64,000 bases of DNA from Amycolatopsis sp. WQ 127309 (GCF_023023025.1 NZ_CP095481.1:1488001-1552000), one strand, 5' to 3'; shown: positions 51,264-60,779, numbered from the stretch's first letter. Translations and numbers: made by a program. Notes: generated by a model from the sequence alone, not told the origin.

Positions 51264-54179
51264 GTGGAGTTTCGGATGCTCGGCCCGCTCGAGGCGTGGC
51301 ACGACGGCGCCCCGGTGCAGCTGGGTGACCAGCAGCAACGGTTCGTCCTCGTCGTGCTGCTCCTGAACGCGAACAAGCCGGTGACACCCGCGCGCCTCGC
51401 GGAGATCGTCTGGGCCGGCCGGGAAGCCAAACCCACCATGGTGCGCGGCTACATCAAGCGGCTGCGCGACGTCGTGCAGGACACCGACGTGACCATCGAG
51501 ACGACCCCGACCGGCTACCTGCTGCGGATCGGCGACGCGCAGCTCGACACCGTCCGGTTCGACCGGTTGCGGACCGAAGCCGCCGAGGTCCGGACGCGTG
51601 ATCCGCGCCGGGCCGTCGAGCTGCTGCGCGAGGCCGCCGGCCTCTGGCGCGGGACGTTCCTCGAGGACATCGACATCGACCGCGTCGGCGGCCCGGAGGT
51701 GGTCTTCCCGGAGGAAAGCCTGCCCGACACCGTCGGCGACCTGGCCGAGCTGGAGCTGGAAACCGGCGACCACCGCTCGGCACGCGACCGGCTGCGGCCG
51801 CTCGTCCGCTCCGACCCGGCCGGCCAGATGCACGCCGAACTCCTCATGCGCGCCCTGATCGCCGGCGGCGACCGGGTCGGCGCCCTGCGCGTCTTCAACG
51901 GCACCCGCGACGCCCTCGCCGAGCTGCGCATGGAACCGGGTCCGGTGCTGCGCAACCTCGCCGCGCGGGCGGAACACGGCGAACCGCCCAGCTCGCTGCC
52001 GTCGCGGCCCGGCGGGTTCACCGGCCGCGCCGCCGAGCTCGCCACGATCGAGACGGCGGCCACGACCGGGCGGCGCGCGGTCTGGGTGAGCGGCGCGCCC
52101 GGCGTCGGCAAGACCGGGCTGGCCGTCGAGGCGGCCCACCGGCTCCGCGACCGGTTCCCCGACGGGCAGCTCCTCGCGCGCCTGAACGGGTTCACCCCCG
52201 GCGTCGACCCGACGAACGTCGGCGACGCGCTCTCCGAACTGCTCGTCGAGCTCGGCGTCCCGGCCGAGCAGATCCCGGCCACCGTCGGCCGGAAGGCCAC
52301 GCTCTACCAGACGACGCTCTGGGGCACGCGCACGCTGATCGTGCTGGACAACGCCGCGTCGCCGGAGCAGATCCGGCCGCTGCTGCCCGAGGCGGACGGC
52401 TGCCTGGTCGTCGTCACCAGCCGCCGGATGGGCGACGCCGACACCGGCGACTCCGTCCGGCTTTCGCCGTTGGCTCCCGAAGAAGCCGTCGACCTGTTCC
52501 ACGCGCTGACCGAGCCGCCGCGGGTCCGCGGCCGGGCGGCGGCGGTGGCCGAGGTCGTCAAGCGGTGCGGGTTCCTGCCGATGCCGGTCCGGGTGGCGGC
52601 CGCGTTGTTCCGGCGGCACGAGCGGTGGCCGCTGGAGCACCTGCTCCACCTGCTCGAAGAGAGCGGGCCGTGGGGCGAGGAGGACGGCATCGCCGCCGTC
52701 CGGGTGTCCTTCCAGCAGCTCGGCGAGCCGCAGCGGGCGATGTTCACGCTGCTGGGCAGCCTGCCCGGGCCGGAAGTCGACGTCACCGGTGGCGCGGCGC
52801 TGGCCGGCTGCGACGTCGGCGAAGCGCGGTCACTGCTCGACGACCTGCACGAGGTCAGCCTGCTGGAGGAGGCCGCGCCGGAGCGGTACCTGATGCTCGA
52901 CCCGCTCAAGGAGTTCGCCGGCGCCGAACCGGCGCCCCGGCAAGCCCTCGTGCGGCTGCTCGACTTCTACCTGGTGACGCTGGCGGCCGCGGTCGGCGCC
53001 GCGTACCCGTTCGACAAGGCCCAGCTGCCCGCGACCGACCGGTCGTCCGCCGTCACGCCAACCTTTGCCGACACCGGCGCGGGGCTGCGGTGGATCGTCG
53101 CCGAGCGCGACAACCTCGTGGCCGCCATCCGGTACGCAGCCCAGCACGACCTGCCCGAGCACACGTGGCAGCTGGCCGTGTTGCTGTGGCGCTACTTCAA
53201 CACGACCAACCAGTTCGAGGACTGGATCGGCACGCTCGAACTGGCCTGGGAGACCGTCGCCGCCGACCCGGGCAACGACTACGGCCAGGCGCACGTGCTG
53301 CTCCGGCTGGCAACCGCGCACGACCGGCGCGGGCAGCTGTCCGAAGCGCTCGAACTCGCGGCCCGGGCGTTGCCGAAGTGGCGCCGCCTCGGCGACCCGC
53401 GTGGCGAAGCGGCGACGTTGTGCGCGCTCGCGATCCCGACGATGGAGCTGGGCAAGCACGACCAGGCGATCGCCCACCTCGAAGCGGCGCGGGAGAAGTA
53501 CGAACAGACCGAGGACCGGCGGGGCGAGGCCCACGCGTTGAGCATGCTCGGTTACCTCAACGAGCTGCACGGCAACTTCGCCGTCGCCATGGAGCAGAAC
53601 GCGGCGGCCGCGCGGATGCTGCGCGAAATCGGCCACATCCAGGGCGTCGCGCACACGCTGAACAACCTCGGGGCCGCGCAGGAGAAGCTCGGCCTGCTCA
53701 CCGAGGCGCTGGCCAGCTACACCGAGGCGCACGGGCACGCCGCCGAAGTCGGCGACCACGTCGTCGAGGCGTACGCGCTGAACAACATCGGCAACGTGCA
53801 CCGCCAACAGGGCCGCTTCCCCCAAGCCGTGCGCTACCACGACAAGGCGCGCGAGGTGGCGGCGAACGCGCCGGACGCCGACCTGCAGACCCAGCTCTAC
53901 CTGGACCGCGGCGCGACCGCCCTCGCCCAGGGCGCCCACCGCGACGCGCTCACCGCCGGCAAGGCGGCACTGGACCTGGCCGATGGCCACGGAAACCGTA
54001 CGTACGAGGCCCGCGCCCACCACGACATCGCGAAGACGCTGCACGCGATGGGCGACCACGAAAACGCCGTGACGCATTGGAAAGCGGCCGAGCACGGGTT
54101 CGCCGAGCTCGACCTGCCGGACGTCGAGCGGGTGCGCGGGGAACGCGCGAAACTGGAGTGCGTCTGCCGCCGGCCCTGA
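51264..54179 (+). CDS. AfsR/SARP-family regulator: winged helix, BTAD, NB-ARC, TPR
   Basis: 971 residues. The N-terminal OmpR-like winged helix (about 1-90; VEFRMLGPLEAW opening) and BTAD domain (about 95-240) bind DNA as in streptomycete antibiotic regulatory proteins. An NB-ARC-type STAND ATPase follows with Walker A GAPGVGKT (277-284) and LIVLDN as Walker B. The C-terminal 350 residues are TPRs (LNNLGAAQEKLGLLTEALAS, LNNIGNVHRQQGRFPQAV). GTG 51264 has GGGGAGG just upstream. It could be an ordinary secondary-metabolism activator or a STAND sensor for the neighbouring vWA genes. A strong hairpin terminator follows. Confidence 0.93.
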   Translation: MEFRMLGPLEAWHDGAPVQLGDQQQRFVLVVLLLNANKPVTPARLAEIVWAGREAKPTMVRGYIKRLRDVVQDTDVTIETTPTGYLLRIGDAQLDTVRFDRLRTEAAEVRTRDPRRAVELLREAAGLWRGTFLEDIDIDRVGGPEVVFPEESLPDTVGDLAELELETGDHRSARDRLRPLVRSDPAGQMHAELLMRALIAGGDRVGALRVFNGTRDALAELRMEPGPVLRNLAARAEHGEPPSSLPSRPGGFTGRAAELATIETAATTGRRAVWVSGAPGVGKTGLAVEAAHRLRDRFPDGQLLARLNGFTPGVDPTNVGDALSELLVELGVPAEQIPATVGRKATLYQTTLWGTRTLIVLDNAASPEQIRPLLPEADGCLVVVTSRRMGDADTGDSVRLSPLAPEEAVDLFHALTEPPRVRGRAAAVAEVVKRCGFLPMPVRVAAALFRRHERWPLEHLLHLLEESGPWGEEDGIAAVRVSFQQLGEPQRAMFTLLGSLPGPEVDVTGGAALAGCDVGEARSLLDDLHEVSLLEEAAPERYLMLDPLKEFAGAEPAPRQALVRLLDFYLVTLAAAVGAAYPFDKAQLPATDRSSAVTPTFADTGAGLRWIVAERDNLVAAIRYAAQHDLPEHTWQLAVLLWRYFNTTNQFEDWIGTLELAWETVAADPGNDYGQAHVLLRLATAHDRRGQLSEALELAARALPKWRRLGDPRGEAATLCALAIPTMELGKHDQAIAHLEAAREKYEQTEDRRGEAHALSMLGYLNELHGNFAVAMEQNAAAARMLREIGHIQGVAHTLNNLGAAQEKLGLLTEALASYTEAHGHAAEVGDHVVEAYALNNIGNVHRQQGRFPQAVRYHDKAREVAANAPDADLQTQLYLDRGATALAQGAHRDALTAGKAALDLADGHGNRTYEARAHHDIAKTLHAMGDHENAVTHWKAAEHGFAELDLPDVERVRGERAKLECVCRRP

Positions 54180-54221
54180 TGCTCGCCGAATGACCCGGCG
54201 ACGCCGTTCCACCGCCCCTCA

Positions 54222-54256
54222 CCGGACCGGTCGCGAACCGTTCGCGACCGGTCCGG
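54222..54256. terminator. Bidirectional terminator-like hairpin
   Basis: A perfect 16-bp inverted repeat (54222-54237 with 54241-54256) encloses the 3-nt loop CCG. It separates the convergent SARP and small secreted-peptide genes. Confidence 0.85.
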
Positions 54257-54262
54257 CGCACC

Positions 54263-54451
54263 TCAACCGTGCCAGGGGTTGCCGTTGGTGCCCGCGGGCG
54301 GCGGGGTGCTGCTGGTGGGCGGCGGGGGCGGGGTCCCGCCGTCGTCGCCGTCCGCGAACGCCGAGGTGGAACCGATCAGCGGGGACGCCGCGATGATGCA
54401 GAACGCGAGCACCGGGCCGCCGATTTTGGCCAGCTTCTTGGGCAAGGACAT
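54263..54451 (-). CDS. 62-residue secreted peptide
   Basis: A signal peptide (MSLPKKLAKIGGPVLAFCII, cut near SAFA) precedes a mature part of about 29 residues: acidic (DGDDGG), then a Pro/Thr/Ser stalk and NGNPWHG. The gene has the ribosome-binding site AAGGAGG right before its ATG. There is no known family. It could be a small cell-surface or signalling peptide, and it lies between a SARP gene and an MFS exporter. No cysteine is present in the mature part, which argues against a lantibiotic. Confidence 0.65.
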   Translation of the reverse strand: MSLPKKLAKIGGPVLAFCIIAASPLIGSTSAFADGDDGGTPPPPPTSSTPPPAGTNGNPWHG

Positions 54452-54595
54452 GACGAATCCTCCTTGGGAAAGGTGTTTGATCGAGGCTTTCTGCGGAATT
54501 TCCGCGCCCTGCGATCAGGATTCGTCACGCACGAATTCACAACAAGGAGTTGCCTGTTGACCAATGAAGCAGGAAACAGGAAACAGGCGCTGTCA

Positions 54596-55828
54596 TCAGG
54601 CTCGGCGGCCCGCGACAATCAACGCGCCGGCGACCAGCAGGACACTCACCGCGACGAGTACGACGGCAGTCGTGGCGACGTTCAGCAGGGAGCCGAGGAT
54701 CGCCACGCCCAGGACCGCGCCCGTTTGGCGGGCGGCGTTCAACGCGCCGCCCGCGATGCCCGCCAGTTCCCGCGGCGCAGAGCCGACCACGGCGGTCAGC
54801 AGTGACGGGATGGCCAGTGAGACCCCGAAACCCAGCAGCACCAACGCCACCACCGAAAGAGCAGGTGCGAGCGCCTGGAGCAGCGTGCCGGCCGACATCA
54901 GGAGGAAGCCCGACACCGCCGGGATCCGGGGGCCGATCCGGGCCACCAGGCGGCCGGTGAAGATCGGGTTGAACGCCGTCGGAATCGTCAGCGGGAGGAA
55001 CGCCAAGCCCGTCGACGACGATGAATATCCCCGGGTATTCTGGAAATACAGCGACAGCACAAACAGAACACCCGACAATGCGAAATTCACCATCGCGCCC
55101 GCCAGCAGGTTCCGGGAAATGAGGCGGGACGGGAGCATCGCGTCCGGGCGGCGTTGGGTCATCACGAACACCGCCGCCGCCAATGCGGATGGCAACAGTG
55201 CCCACCAGTTCCGCTCGACCAAGGCGTACGTCAGGGTCGACAACGCGATCACCGCGGACAGCTGGCCGGTCAGGTCGGTGTGGCGGGGTTTGGGTGGGGT
55301 TGCCGGGGCCTTGCGGGACAGGGCCAGCGCGATCAGCGCCACCGGGACGTTCACCACGAAGATCGCCCGCCAGCCGAACGTCTCAGTCAGCAGGCCGCCC
55401 AGCAGGGGGCCCGCCACCAGGCCGGTTCCGCTCACCGCCGCCCACACGCCCATGGCCTTCGCGCGGGACGCGGGTTCCGGGTAGGCGACCGCGATCAGGG
55501 ACAGCGACGACGGCACCAGCAGGGCGCCGGCGATGCCGAGCAGGGCGCGTAAAGCGATCAACATCGGGACGGAAACCGACATGGCCGAGAGCAGGGAGAG
55601 CAGCGCGAACGACAGCAAGCCCAGGAAGAAGATCCGGCGGGCGCCGTAGCGGTCGGACCACGCGCCCGCCGTCAGGAGGAACGCCGCGAACGTCAACGTG
55701 TAGCCGTTCGAGATCCACTGCTGATCAGCCAGCGATGGGGCCAGGGCCGGGAGCGCGACCGTGACGATCGTGGTGTCCAGCATGACCAGGAAGTAGCCCA
55801 GCGAGAGGCCGGTGAGGAGTCTTGGCAC
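54596..55828 (-). CDS. MFS drug/metabolite exporter, DHA-type
   Basis: 410 residues with 12 predicted membrane helices. The first loop carries the MFS signature GAWSDRYGARRIF, the motif DTTIVTVALP lies in helix 1, and the antiporter motif C region is GTGLVAGPLLGGLL. These mark proton-driven exporters of the EmrB/QacA relatives, here in a 12-helix-sized version. It is divergent from a LysR regulator with an 83-bp spacer, the usual arrangement for regulator-controlled export. Confidence 0.92.
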   Translation of the reverse strand: MPRLLTGLSLGYFLVMLDTTIVTVALPALAPSLADQQWISNGYTLTFAAFLLTAGAWSDRYGARRIFFLGLLSFALLSLLSAMSVSVPMLIALRALLGIAGALLVPSSLSLIAVAYPEPASRAKAMGVWAAVSGTGLVAGPLLGGLLTETFGWRAIFVVNVPVALIALALSRKAPATPPKPRHTDLTGQLSAVIALSTLTYALVERNWWALLPSALAAAVFVMTQRRPDAMLPSRLISRNLLAGAMVNFALSGVLFVLSLYFQNTRGYSSSSTGLAFLPLTIPTAFNPIFTGRLVARIGPRIPAVSGFLLMSAGTLLQALAPALSVVALVLLGFGVSLAIPSLLTAVVGSAPRELAGIAGGALNAARQTGAVLGVAILGSLLNVATTAVVLVAVSVLLVAGALIVAGRRA

Positions 55829-55911
55829 GGCTTCGAGCCTGGACGCTGCGTGACGTGGACGGAAGCAGGGAGTTACGATGGCCGGTATCGGGAACGCCGA
55901 TGGGGGACACC

Positions 55912-56781
55912 ATGGAACTGCGCCACCTGCGCACTTTCCGCGTCGTCGCGCGGACGCTCAACTTCACCCGGGCCGCCGGTGAGCTGCACTACGCGCAGTC
56001 CAGCGTCACCGAGCAAGTCCAGGCCCTCGAAGGCGAACTCGGGACGCCGTTGTTCGAGCGCGGCCGGCGGCTGGCGCTCACGGCGGCCGGGGAACGGCTG
56101 GTGGGGTACGCCGATCGGGTGCTCGCGCTCGTCGAGGAGGCCAAGGCCGCCGTGGACGACGAACGTGGTGAACCCGAGGGCGAGCTGACGATCGGCGCGC
56201 TCGAAACCCTCTGCGCGCACCGGGTTCCGGGGATGTTCAAGGAGTACCGGCAGCGGTGGCCGCGGGTGCGGGTCTCGGTCCGGGAAGGCGGCCGCGGCGA
56301 GCTGTACGCGGCCGTCCGGGAGTCCGAAGTGGACGTTTGCTTCACCTTCGGGGACGCGCCCGCCGATCCCGCTTTCGCCAGCGAGGTGCTCGGCACGGAA
56401 CCGCTCGTCGTGATCGTGCCCAGCGGGCATCCCTTGGCGGCCAAGGCGGAGATCCGGCCCGGCGATCTGCACGGCGTCGGATTCCTTGCCACGCAACGAG
56501 GTTGTGGCTTCCGGGAGATGCTGGACCGGATCGACGGGCCCGTCATCGAGGCCGAGGTCGGGAGCCTGGCCGCGTTGTGCCGGTGCGTCGCGCAGGGGCT
56601 GGGGTGCGGGATCGTGCCCGGGATCGTCGAGCACGCCGGCGCGACGGCGATTCCGCTGGCCGGCGCGGAAACCAGCGTCACCATGACCTGGCGGCGGCGG
56701 GACGAGCGCAAGCCGAGCATCGCCGCGCTGCTCGGCGTCGCGCGTGACGATGTTCGGTTACCGCGCGAAACGGCCGGTTGA
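55912..56781 (+). CDS. LysR-family transcription regulator
   Basis: 289 residues. The N-terminal winged helix (1-60; LRHLRTFRVVARTLNFTRAA, SQSSVTEQVQALE-type recognition region) is followed by a LysR substrate-binding domain with two Rossmann-like lobes (ELTIGALETL, VDVCFTFGD, CGIVPGIVEHAG). ATG 55912 has GGGGGA upstream. It most likely controls the divergent MFS exporter gene and itself from the 83-bp spacer. The inducer is unknown. Confidence 0.93.
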   Translation: MELRHLRTFRVVARTLNFTRAAGELHYAQSSVTEQVQALEGELGTPLFERGRRLALTAAGERLVGYADRVLALVEEAKAAVDDERGEPEGELTIGALETLCAHRVPGMFKEYRQRWPRVRVSVREGGRGELYAAVRESEVDVCFTFGDAPADPAFASEVLGTEPLVVIVPSGHPLAAKAEIRPGDLHGVGFLATQRGCGFREMLDRIDGPVIEAEVGSLAALCRCVAQGLGCGIVPGIVEHAGATAIPLAGAETSVTMTWRRRDERKPSIAALLGVARDDVRLPRETAG

Positions 56782-56851
56782 GGGCTTCTCAAACGCCCAT
56801 CGAGGTGGAAAGGTGCTCACCGGACCGAGGACGTGACCGAAGGTCCGCTTC

Positions 56852-56865
56852 TGACAACGTTGTCA
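56852..56865. promoter_or_regulatory. LacI-type operator palindrome upstream of the GH92 gene
   Basis: A perfect 14-bp palindrome, TGACAACGTTGTCA, lies 19 bp before the GH92 start codon. Its CG-centred symmetry is typical of actinomycete LacI-family regulators of glycoside hydrolases. No LacI gene is adjacent. Confidence 0.65.
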
Positions 56866-56884
56866 TCTCCTGGGAGGTGCGCCC

Positions 56885-59800
56885 ATGTGGTCGCAGAGCA
56901 GACGGTTGGCCGCCGCGGTGGCCGCGGGGGTGGTGGTCGTCGGCCTGGCCCCCGCCGTGGCGCACGCCGCGCCGGCGGCCGCCGATCCGGTGTCGCTGGT
57001 GAACCCGTTCGTCGGCACGCAGAACTTCGGCAACACCTTCCCCGGCGCGAGCGCGCCGTTCGGCATGGTGCAGGTCAGCCCGGACACCGGCGGGCAGGGT
57101 GGTTACGACTACCTGCAGAACGCGATCTACGGCTTCAGCCAGACGCACCTGTCCGGCGTGGGCTGCGGCGTCATGGGCGAGCTGCCGATCATGCCGACCA
57201 CCGGCGCCGTCGACAACGTTGACAAAGACGCCTACAAGTCTGCCTACAGCCACGACGACGAGCACGCCGAGCCCGGCTACTACCGCGTCGGCCTGCAGAA
57301 GTACGGCGTGAACGCGGAGCTGACGGCGACCGCGCGCACCGGCTGGCAGCGCTACACCTTCCCCTCGACCGGCCAGGCGAACGTCCTGTTCAACACCGGC
57401 CAGGCCAACCAGTCCGTCAAGGACTCCGAGATCCACGTCGTCGGCGACCGGACGCTCGAGGGCCGCGTGCGCGCCGGCGGGTTCTGCGCCGGGCACGACG
57501 AGCACACCGTCTACTTCACCGCCACCTTCGACCGGCCGTTCAGCTCCTACGGCACCTGGCGCGGCTCGACGCGCACGCCCGCGAGCCGCGACGCCGCGGG
57601 CACCGGCGGCAACGGCGCCTGGGCGAGCTTCGACGCCACCACCGACCACGACGTCGTCCTCAAGGTCGGGCTGTCCTACACCGGGCTCGACGGCGCGCGG
57701 AAGAACCTGGCGGCCGAGACCAAGGACTTCGACTTCGACGCCACCAAGACGGCGCTGCACCAGCAGTGGGCCGACCGGCTCGGCGCGATCAAGATCGGCG
57801 GCGGCACGACCGACCGGCAGACGGCGTTCTACACCGCGCTCTACCACTCGCAGCTGCACCCGAACCTCGCCGGCGACACCGACGGCACGTACACCGGCTT
57901 CGACGCCAAGGTGCACACGGCCGCCGGTTACACGCCGTACCAGAACTTCTCCCTCTGGGACACCTACCGGCCCCAGAACCAGCTGCTCGAAATGCTCGAA
58001 CCGCAGGTCGCGCGGGACGTCGCGCTGTCGGTCGTCGCCATCGGCCGGGACGGCGGCTGGCTGCCGCGCTGGGCGCTGGCGGAGAGCGAAACGAACATCA
58101 TGACCGGCGACCCGGTGACGCCGTTCCTCGTCGAGGCGTGGTCGAAGGGCCTGCTCGCCGGGCACGAAGAAGAGGCGTACGCGCTGCTCAAGAAGAACGC
58201 GACGAGCACGCCGCCCGCCGATTCGCCGTACAACGGGCGTTCCGGCGTCGACTACTACAACGACCGCGGCTACATCCCGAGCGGGCTGACGCTCGGCACG
58301 GACTGCGCGGCCAAGGGCGGCGACAACGACTGCGAGCACCCGGCGTCGGCGACCATGGAGTACTCGGCGGCCGACGCGGCACTCGCGTTGATGGCGAAGG
58401 GACTGAACCACCAGGCCGACGCGCGGATGTTCGCCGACCGCGGCCAGTGGTACAAGAACCTCTGGGACTCCTCGACGCAGGCGTTCCGCCCGCGCACCAC
58501 CGAGGGCACGTTCCTCACGCCGTACAACCCGGTCGACGCCGACCACCAGTTCCACGAGGGCGGCGCCTACCAGTACCAGTGGCTCGTGCCGCAGGACCCG
58601 GCCGGGCTCGTCTCGCTGATGGGTGGCAAGCCCGCGACGGAGAAGCGGCTCGACTCGTTCTTCGTCTACAACAAGCTGCTCACCGACCCGGCGGGGACCG
58701 CGCGCAACGACTGGATCGCCAGCCCGTACGACTACTACGGCAAGCCGACGTACAACCCGAACAACGAGCCCGACCTGCTCGCGCCGTACATGTACAACTG
58801 GGTCGGCGCGCCGGCGAAGACCGCGACCGTCGTCCGCGCGGCGATGACGCTGTTCACCACCGGCCCGGACGGCATGACCGGCAACGACGACCTCGGCACC
58901 ATGTCCGCGTGGTACGTCTTCTCCTCGCTCGGGCTGTACCCGACGATGAGCGGCGCGAACTTCCTCGCCGTGTCGAGCCCGCAGTTCGAGTCGGCGACCG
59001 TCCGGATCGGCCAGTACGGGCGGTCGCAGGGCGGCACGCTCACGGTGAACGCGCCGGGTGCGAGCGACACCAACCGGTACGTCCAGAGCGTGTCGCTCAA
59101 CGGCCGCGACGTCCGGCAGACGTCGCTGGACTGGCCGGCCCTGGCCCACGGCGGCACGCTGAACCACAAGCTCGGGTCGAAGCCGTCTTCGTGGGGGACT
59201 TCGGCCGGCGCCCAGCCGCCGTCGGTGAACAACGCCGTCGGTGACCTGCGGCGGCACGTCGACGCGTCGCTGCGGCAGACGTCCGTGGTGATCCCGGCCG
59301 GCGCGGCGCAGCAGGTGCACCTCGACCTGGACGTCGTCGCGCAGAACCCGCTGCTGCAGCCGGTGACCGTGACGGCGACCGCGCCGGCCGGGTGGAAGAC
59401 GAAGGTCCAGCCGATCCAGGTGATCTGGTCCGGACGGCTCCCGACGTCGAAGACGGTGCCGATCACGGTGACGGTGCCCGCGGGCACCGCCGCCGGGACG
59501 TACCCGGTGCAGGTCAAGGCGGCCGGGCTGGGCGCGAACACGGTGACTCGCTCGGTGTCGATCGAGGTCCGGACGCCGTCGGCGTGCGCTTCCGCCGGGA
59601 CGCAGTGCGCGGTCGACCTCGGCCGCGACTACAACCACGACGGCACGGCGACGGTCGCGGCGTCTGCCGAGGGCAACTTCGACGGCGGCGGCTGGAGCTA
59701 CGACGCCGCCCTGCTGCCGGCGGCCGGCCCGGTGACCTGGGACGGCGTCGCGTACGCGGCGCCGGACGCATCGGGGACCGCGGCGAACTTCGTCGAGGCG

Positions 59801-60130
59801 CGGGGCCAGTCGCTGCTGCTCCCGGCCGGTGCGCACGCGGCGCTGCGGCTGGTCGGGTCGTCGCACAACGGCCCGGTGACGACCACGCTGACCGCGCACT
59901 ACACGGACGGCACGAGCGCCGACCTCGCCGCGACGTTCGGCGACTGGGCGGGATCGGGCAGCCCGGTGGTGCTGGACATGCCGCACCGGATCAAGGCGGG
60001 CAGCGGCGTCGACGGCCCGGCGGTACGGCTGTTCGGCATCTCGGCCGCACTGGACGGCGGGAAGACCCTGCAGTCGGTGAGCCTGCCGAACGACCCGCGG
60101 GTGGAGATCTACGCGCTCACCCTGGTGTGA
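56885..60130 (+). CDS. Secreted GH92 alpha-mannosidase with accessory domains
   Basis: 1081 residues. A signal peptide (1-34, cut after AHA) leads to the GH92 fold: VNPFVGTQNFGNTFPGASAP, then VGCGVMGELP, NFSLWDTYRPQNQLL and TGDPVTPFLVEAW, all hallmarks of calcium-dependent exo-alpha-mannosidases acting on N-glycans or yeast mannan. After about residue 790 come an NEW3-like immunoglobulin domain (NPLLQPVTVTATAPAGWKTK) and a C-terminal beta-sandwich with FDGGGWSYDAALLPAAG that may bind sugar. ATG 56885 is preceded by GGGAGG. A 14-bp palindrome upstream suggests LacI control, and a perfect 25-bp hairpin follows. Confidence 0.95.
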   Translation: MWSQSRRLAAAVAAGVVVVGLAPAVAHAAPAAADPVSLVNPFVGTQNFGNTFPGASAPFGMVQVSPDTGGQGGYDYLQNAIYGFSQTHLSGVGCGVMGELPIMPTTGAVDNVDKDAYKSAYSHDDEHAEPGYYRVGLQKYGVNAELTATARTGWQRYTFPSTGQANVLFNTGQANQSVKDSEIHVVGDRTLEGRVRAGGFCAGHDEHTVYFTATFDRPFSSYGTWRGSTRTPASRDAAGTGGNGAWASFDATTDHDVVLKVGLSYTGLDGARKNLAAETKDFDFDATKTALHQQWADRLGAIKIGGGTTDRQTAFYTALYHSQLHPNLAGDTDGTYTGFDAKVHTAAGYTPYQNFSLWDTYRPQNQLLEMLEPQVARDVALSVVAIGRDGGWLPRWALAESETNIMTGDPVTPFLVEAWSKGLLAGHEEEAYALLKKNATSTPPADSPYNGRSGVDYYNDRGYIPSGLTLGTDCAAKGGDNDCEHPASATMEYSAADAALALMAKGLNHQADARMFADRGQWYKNLWDSSTQAFRPRTTEGTFLTPYNPVDADHQFHEGGAYQYQWLVPQDPAGLVSLMGGKPATEKRLDSFFVYNKLLTDPAGTARNDWIASPYDYYGKPTYNPNNEPDLLAPYMYNWVGAPAKTATVVRAAMTLFTTGPDGMTGNDDLGTMSAWYVFSSLGLYPTMSGANFLAVSSPQFESATVRIGQYGRSQGGTLTVNAPGASDTNRYVQSVSLNGRDVRQTSLDWPALAHGGTLNHKLGSKPSSWGTSAGAQPPSVNNAVGDLRRHVDASLRQTSVVIPAGAAQQVHLDLDVVAQNPLLQPVTVTATAPAGWKTKVQPIQVIWSGRLPTSKTVPITVTVPAGTAAGTYPVQVKAAGLGANTVTRSVSIEVRTPSACASAGTQCAVDLGRDYNHDGTATVAASAEGNFDGGGWSYDAALLPAAGPVTWDGVAYAAPDASGTAANFVEARGQSLLLPAGAHAALRLVGSSHNGPVTTTLTAHYTDGTSADLAATFGDWAGSGSPVVLDMPHRIKAGSGVDGPAVRLFGISAALDGGKTLQSVSLPNDPRVEIYALTLV

Positions 60131-60140
60131 GCGCTGGTTG

Positions 60141-60199
60141 AAAGCCGTGAAGGCCTCCTTACCGGCTCTTATGGCCGGTAAGGAGGCCTTCACGGCTTT
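60141..60199. terminator. Perfect 25-bp hairpin terminator, possibly a dispersed palindrome
   Basis: Arms 60141-60165 and 60175-60199 are fully complementary around a 9-nt loop, and the right arm ends in CTTTT. The left arm contains CCTCCTT, identical to the 16S rRNA anti-Shine-Dalgarno core. It lies between the convergent GH92 and SLATT genes. Confidence 0.8.
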
Positions 60200-60230
60200 T
60201 CGGCCGCGTCCGGGGAACTTCGCGGGAAGG

Positions 60231-60779
60231 TCAGGACGGCCGGACCTCCGGCTGCGGCGCCCGGTCGTGCTTCCGGAACTCCACCCACCGGCGGCTCACC
60301 TCGGCCCACAGATCCTGCTGTTCGGCGTAGAAGCCATCGAGCCGGTCTCGCCGGAGGTCCGCGGTCGGTGTGGTGACCAGGTAGTAGTCCATGTGGTCAC
60401 GCAGGTGGTTCATCCGGTACTGCGTCTCCTCCATGAGCAACCAGCGCGAACGCCAGGTGAAGAAAGTTTCCAGCCCACCCAGCAGCGTGACCATCGCGAC
60501 CAGCGGCAGGGCGATCGACGCCCGCGCCGGGATCTCCGGGATGCCGAGCACGATCGTGGACAGGCCGGTGAGCGCCAGTGTGGCGACTCGGACCTGCGAC
60601 GCGGGCCGCTTGAACCGCTTCTTGCGCGAGTCGATCCACTCGATGTCCGCGGACACGAGATCGCGGAAACCGAGCAAGGCATCGCGGAGCGGCTGGTCGG
60701 GCTGCCGCCCGACCAGCTCCAGATAACCCCGCTCGGACGTGAGTTCGGTCGGCGACGAGGTCCGGCGTCTGGGCCACAT
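60231..60779 (-). CDS. SLATT-domain membrane protein
   Basis: 182 residues. A helical N-terminus is followed by two adjacent membrane helices (about 65-83 and 88-105; VRVATLALTGLSTIVLGI and IALPLVAMVTLLGG), then a charged C-terminal helix region (FFTWRSRWLLMEETQYRMN, LDGFYAEQQDLWAEVSRRWV). This two-helix layout with flanking cytosolic coils fits the SLATT/DUF4231 family, predicted pore-forming effectors found with SMODS/CD-NTase and other nucleotide-signalling systems. No synthase partner is adjacent. ATG 60779. Confidence 0.75.
   Translation of the reverse strand: MWPRRRTSSPTELTSERGYLELVGRQPDQPLRDALLGFRDLVSADIEWIDSRKKRFKRPASQVRVATLALTGLSTIVLGIPEIPARASIALPLVAMVTLLGGLETFFTWRSRWLLMEETQYRMNHLRDHMDYYLVTTPTADLRRDRLDGFYAEQQDLWAEVSRRWVEFRKHDRAPQPEVRPS

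Noticed and set aside
56789..60193. 1134-codon minus-strand frame opposite GH92
   Set aside because: Shadow of a high-GC gene; it is dominated by Arg, Val and Gly runs and the GH92 frame has clear catalytic motifs.
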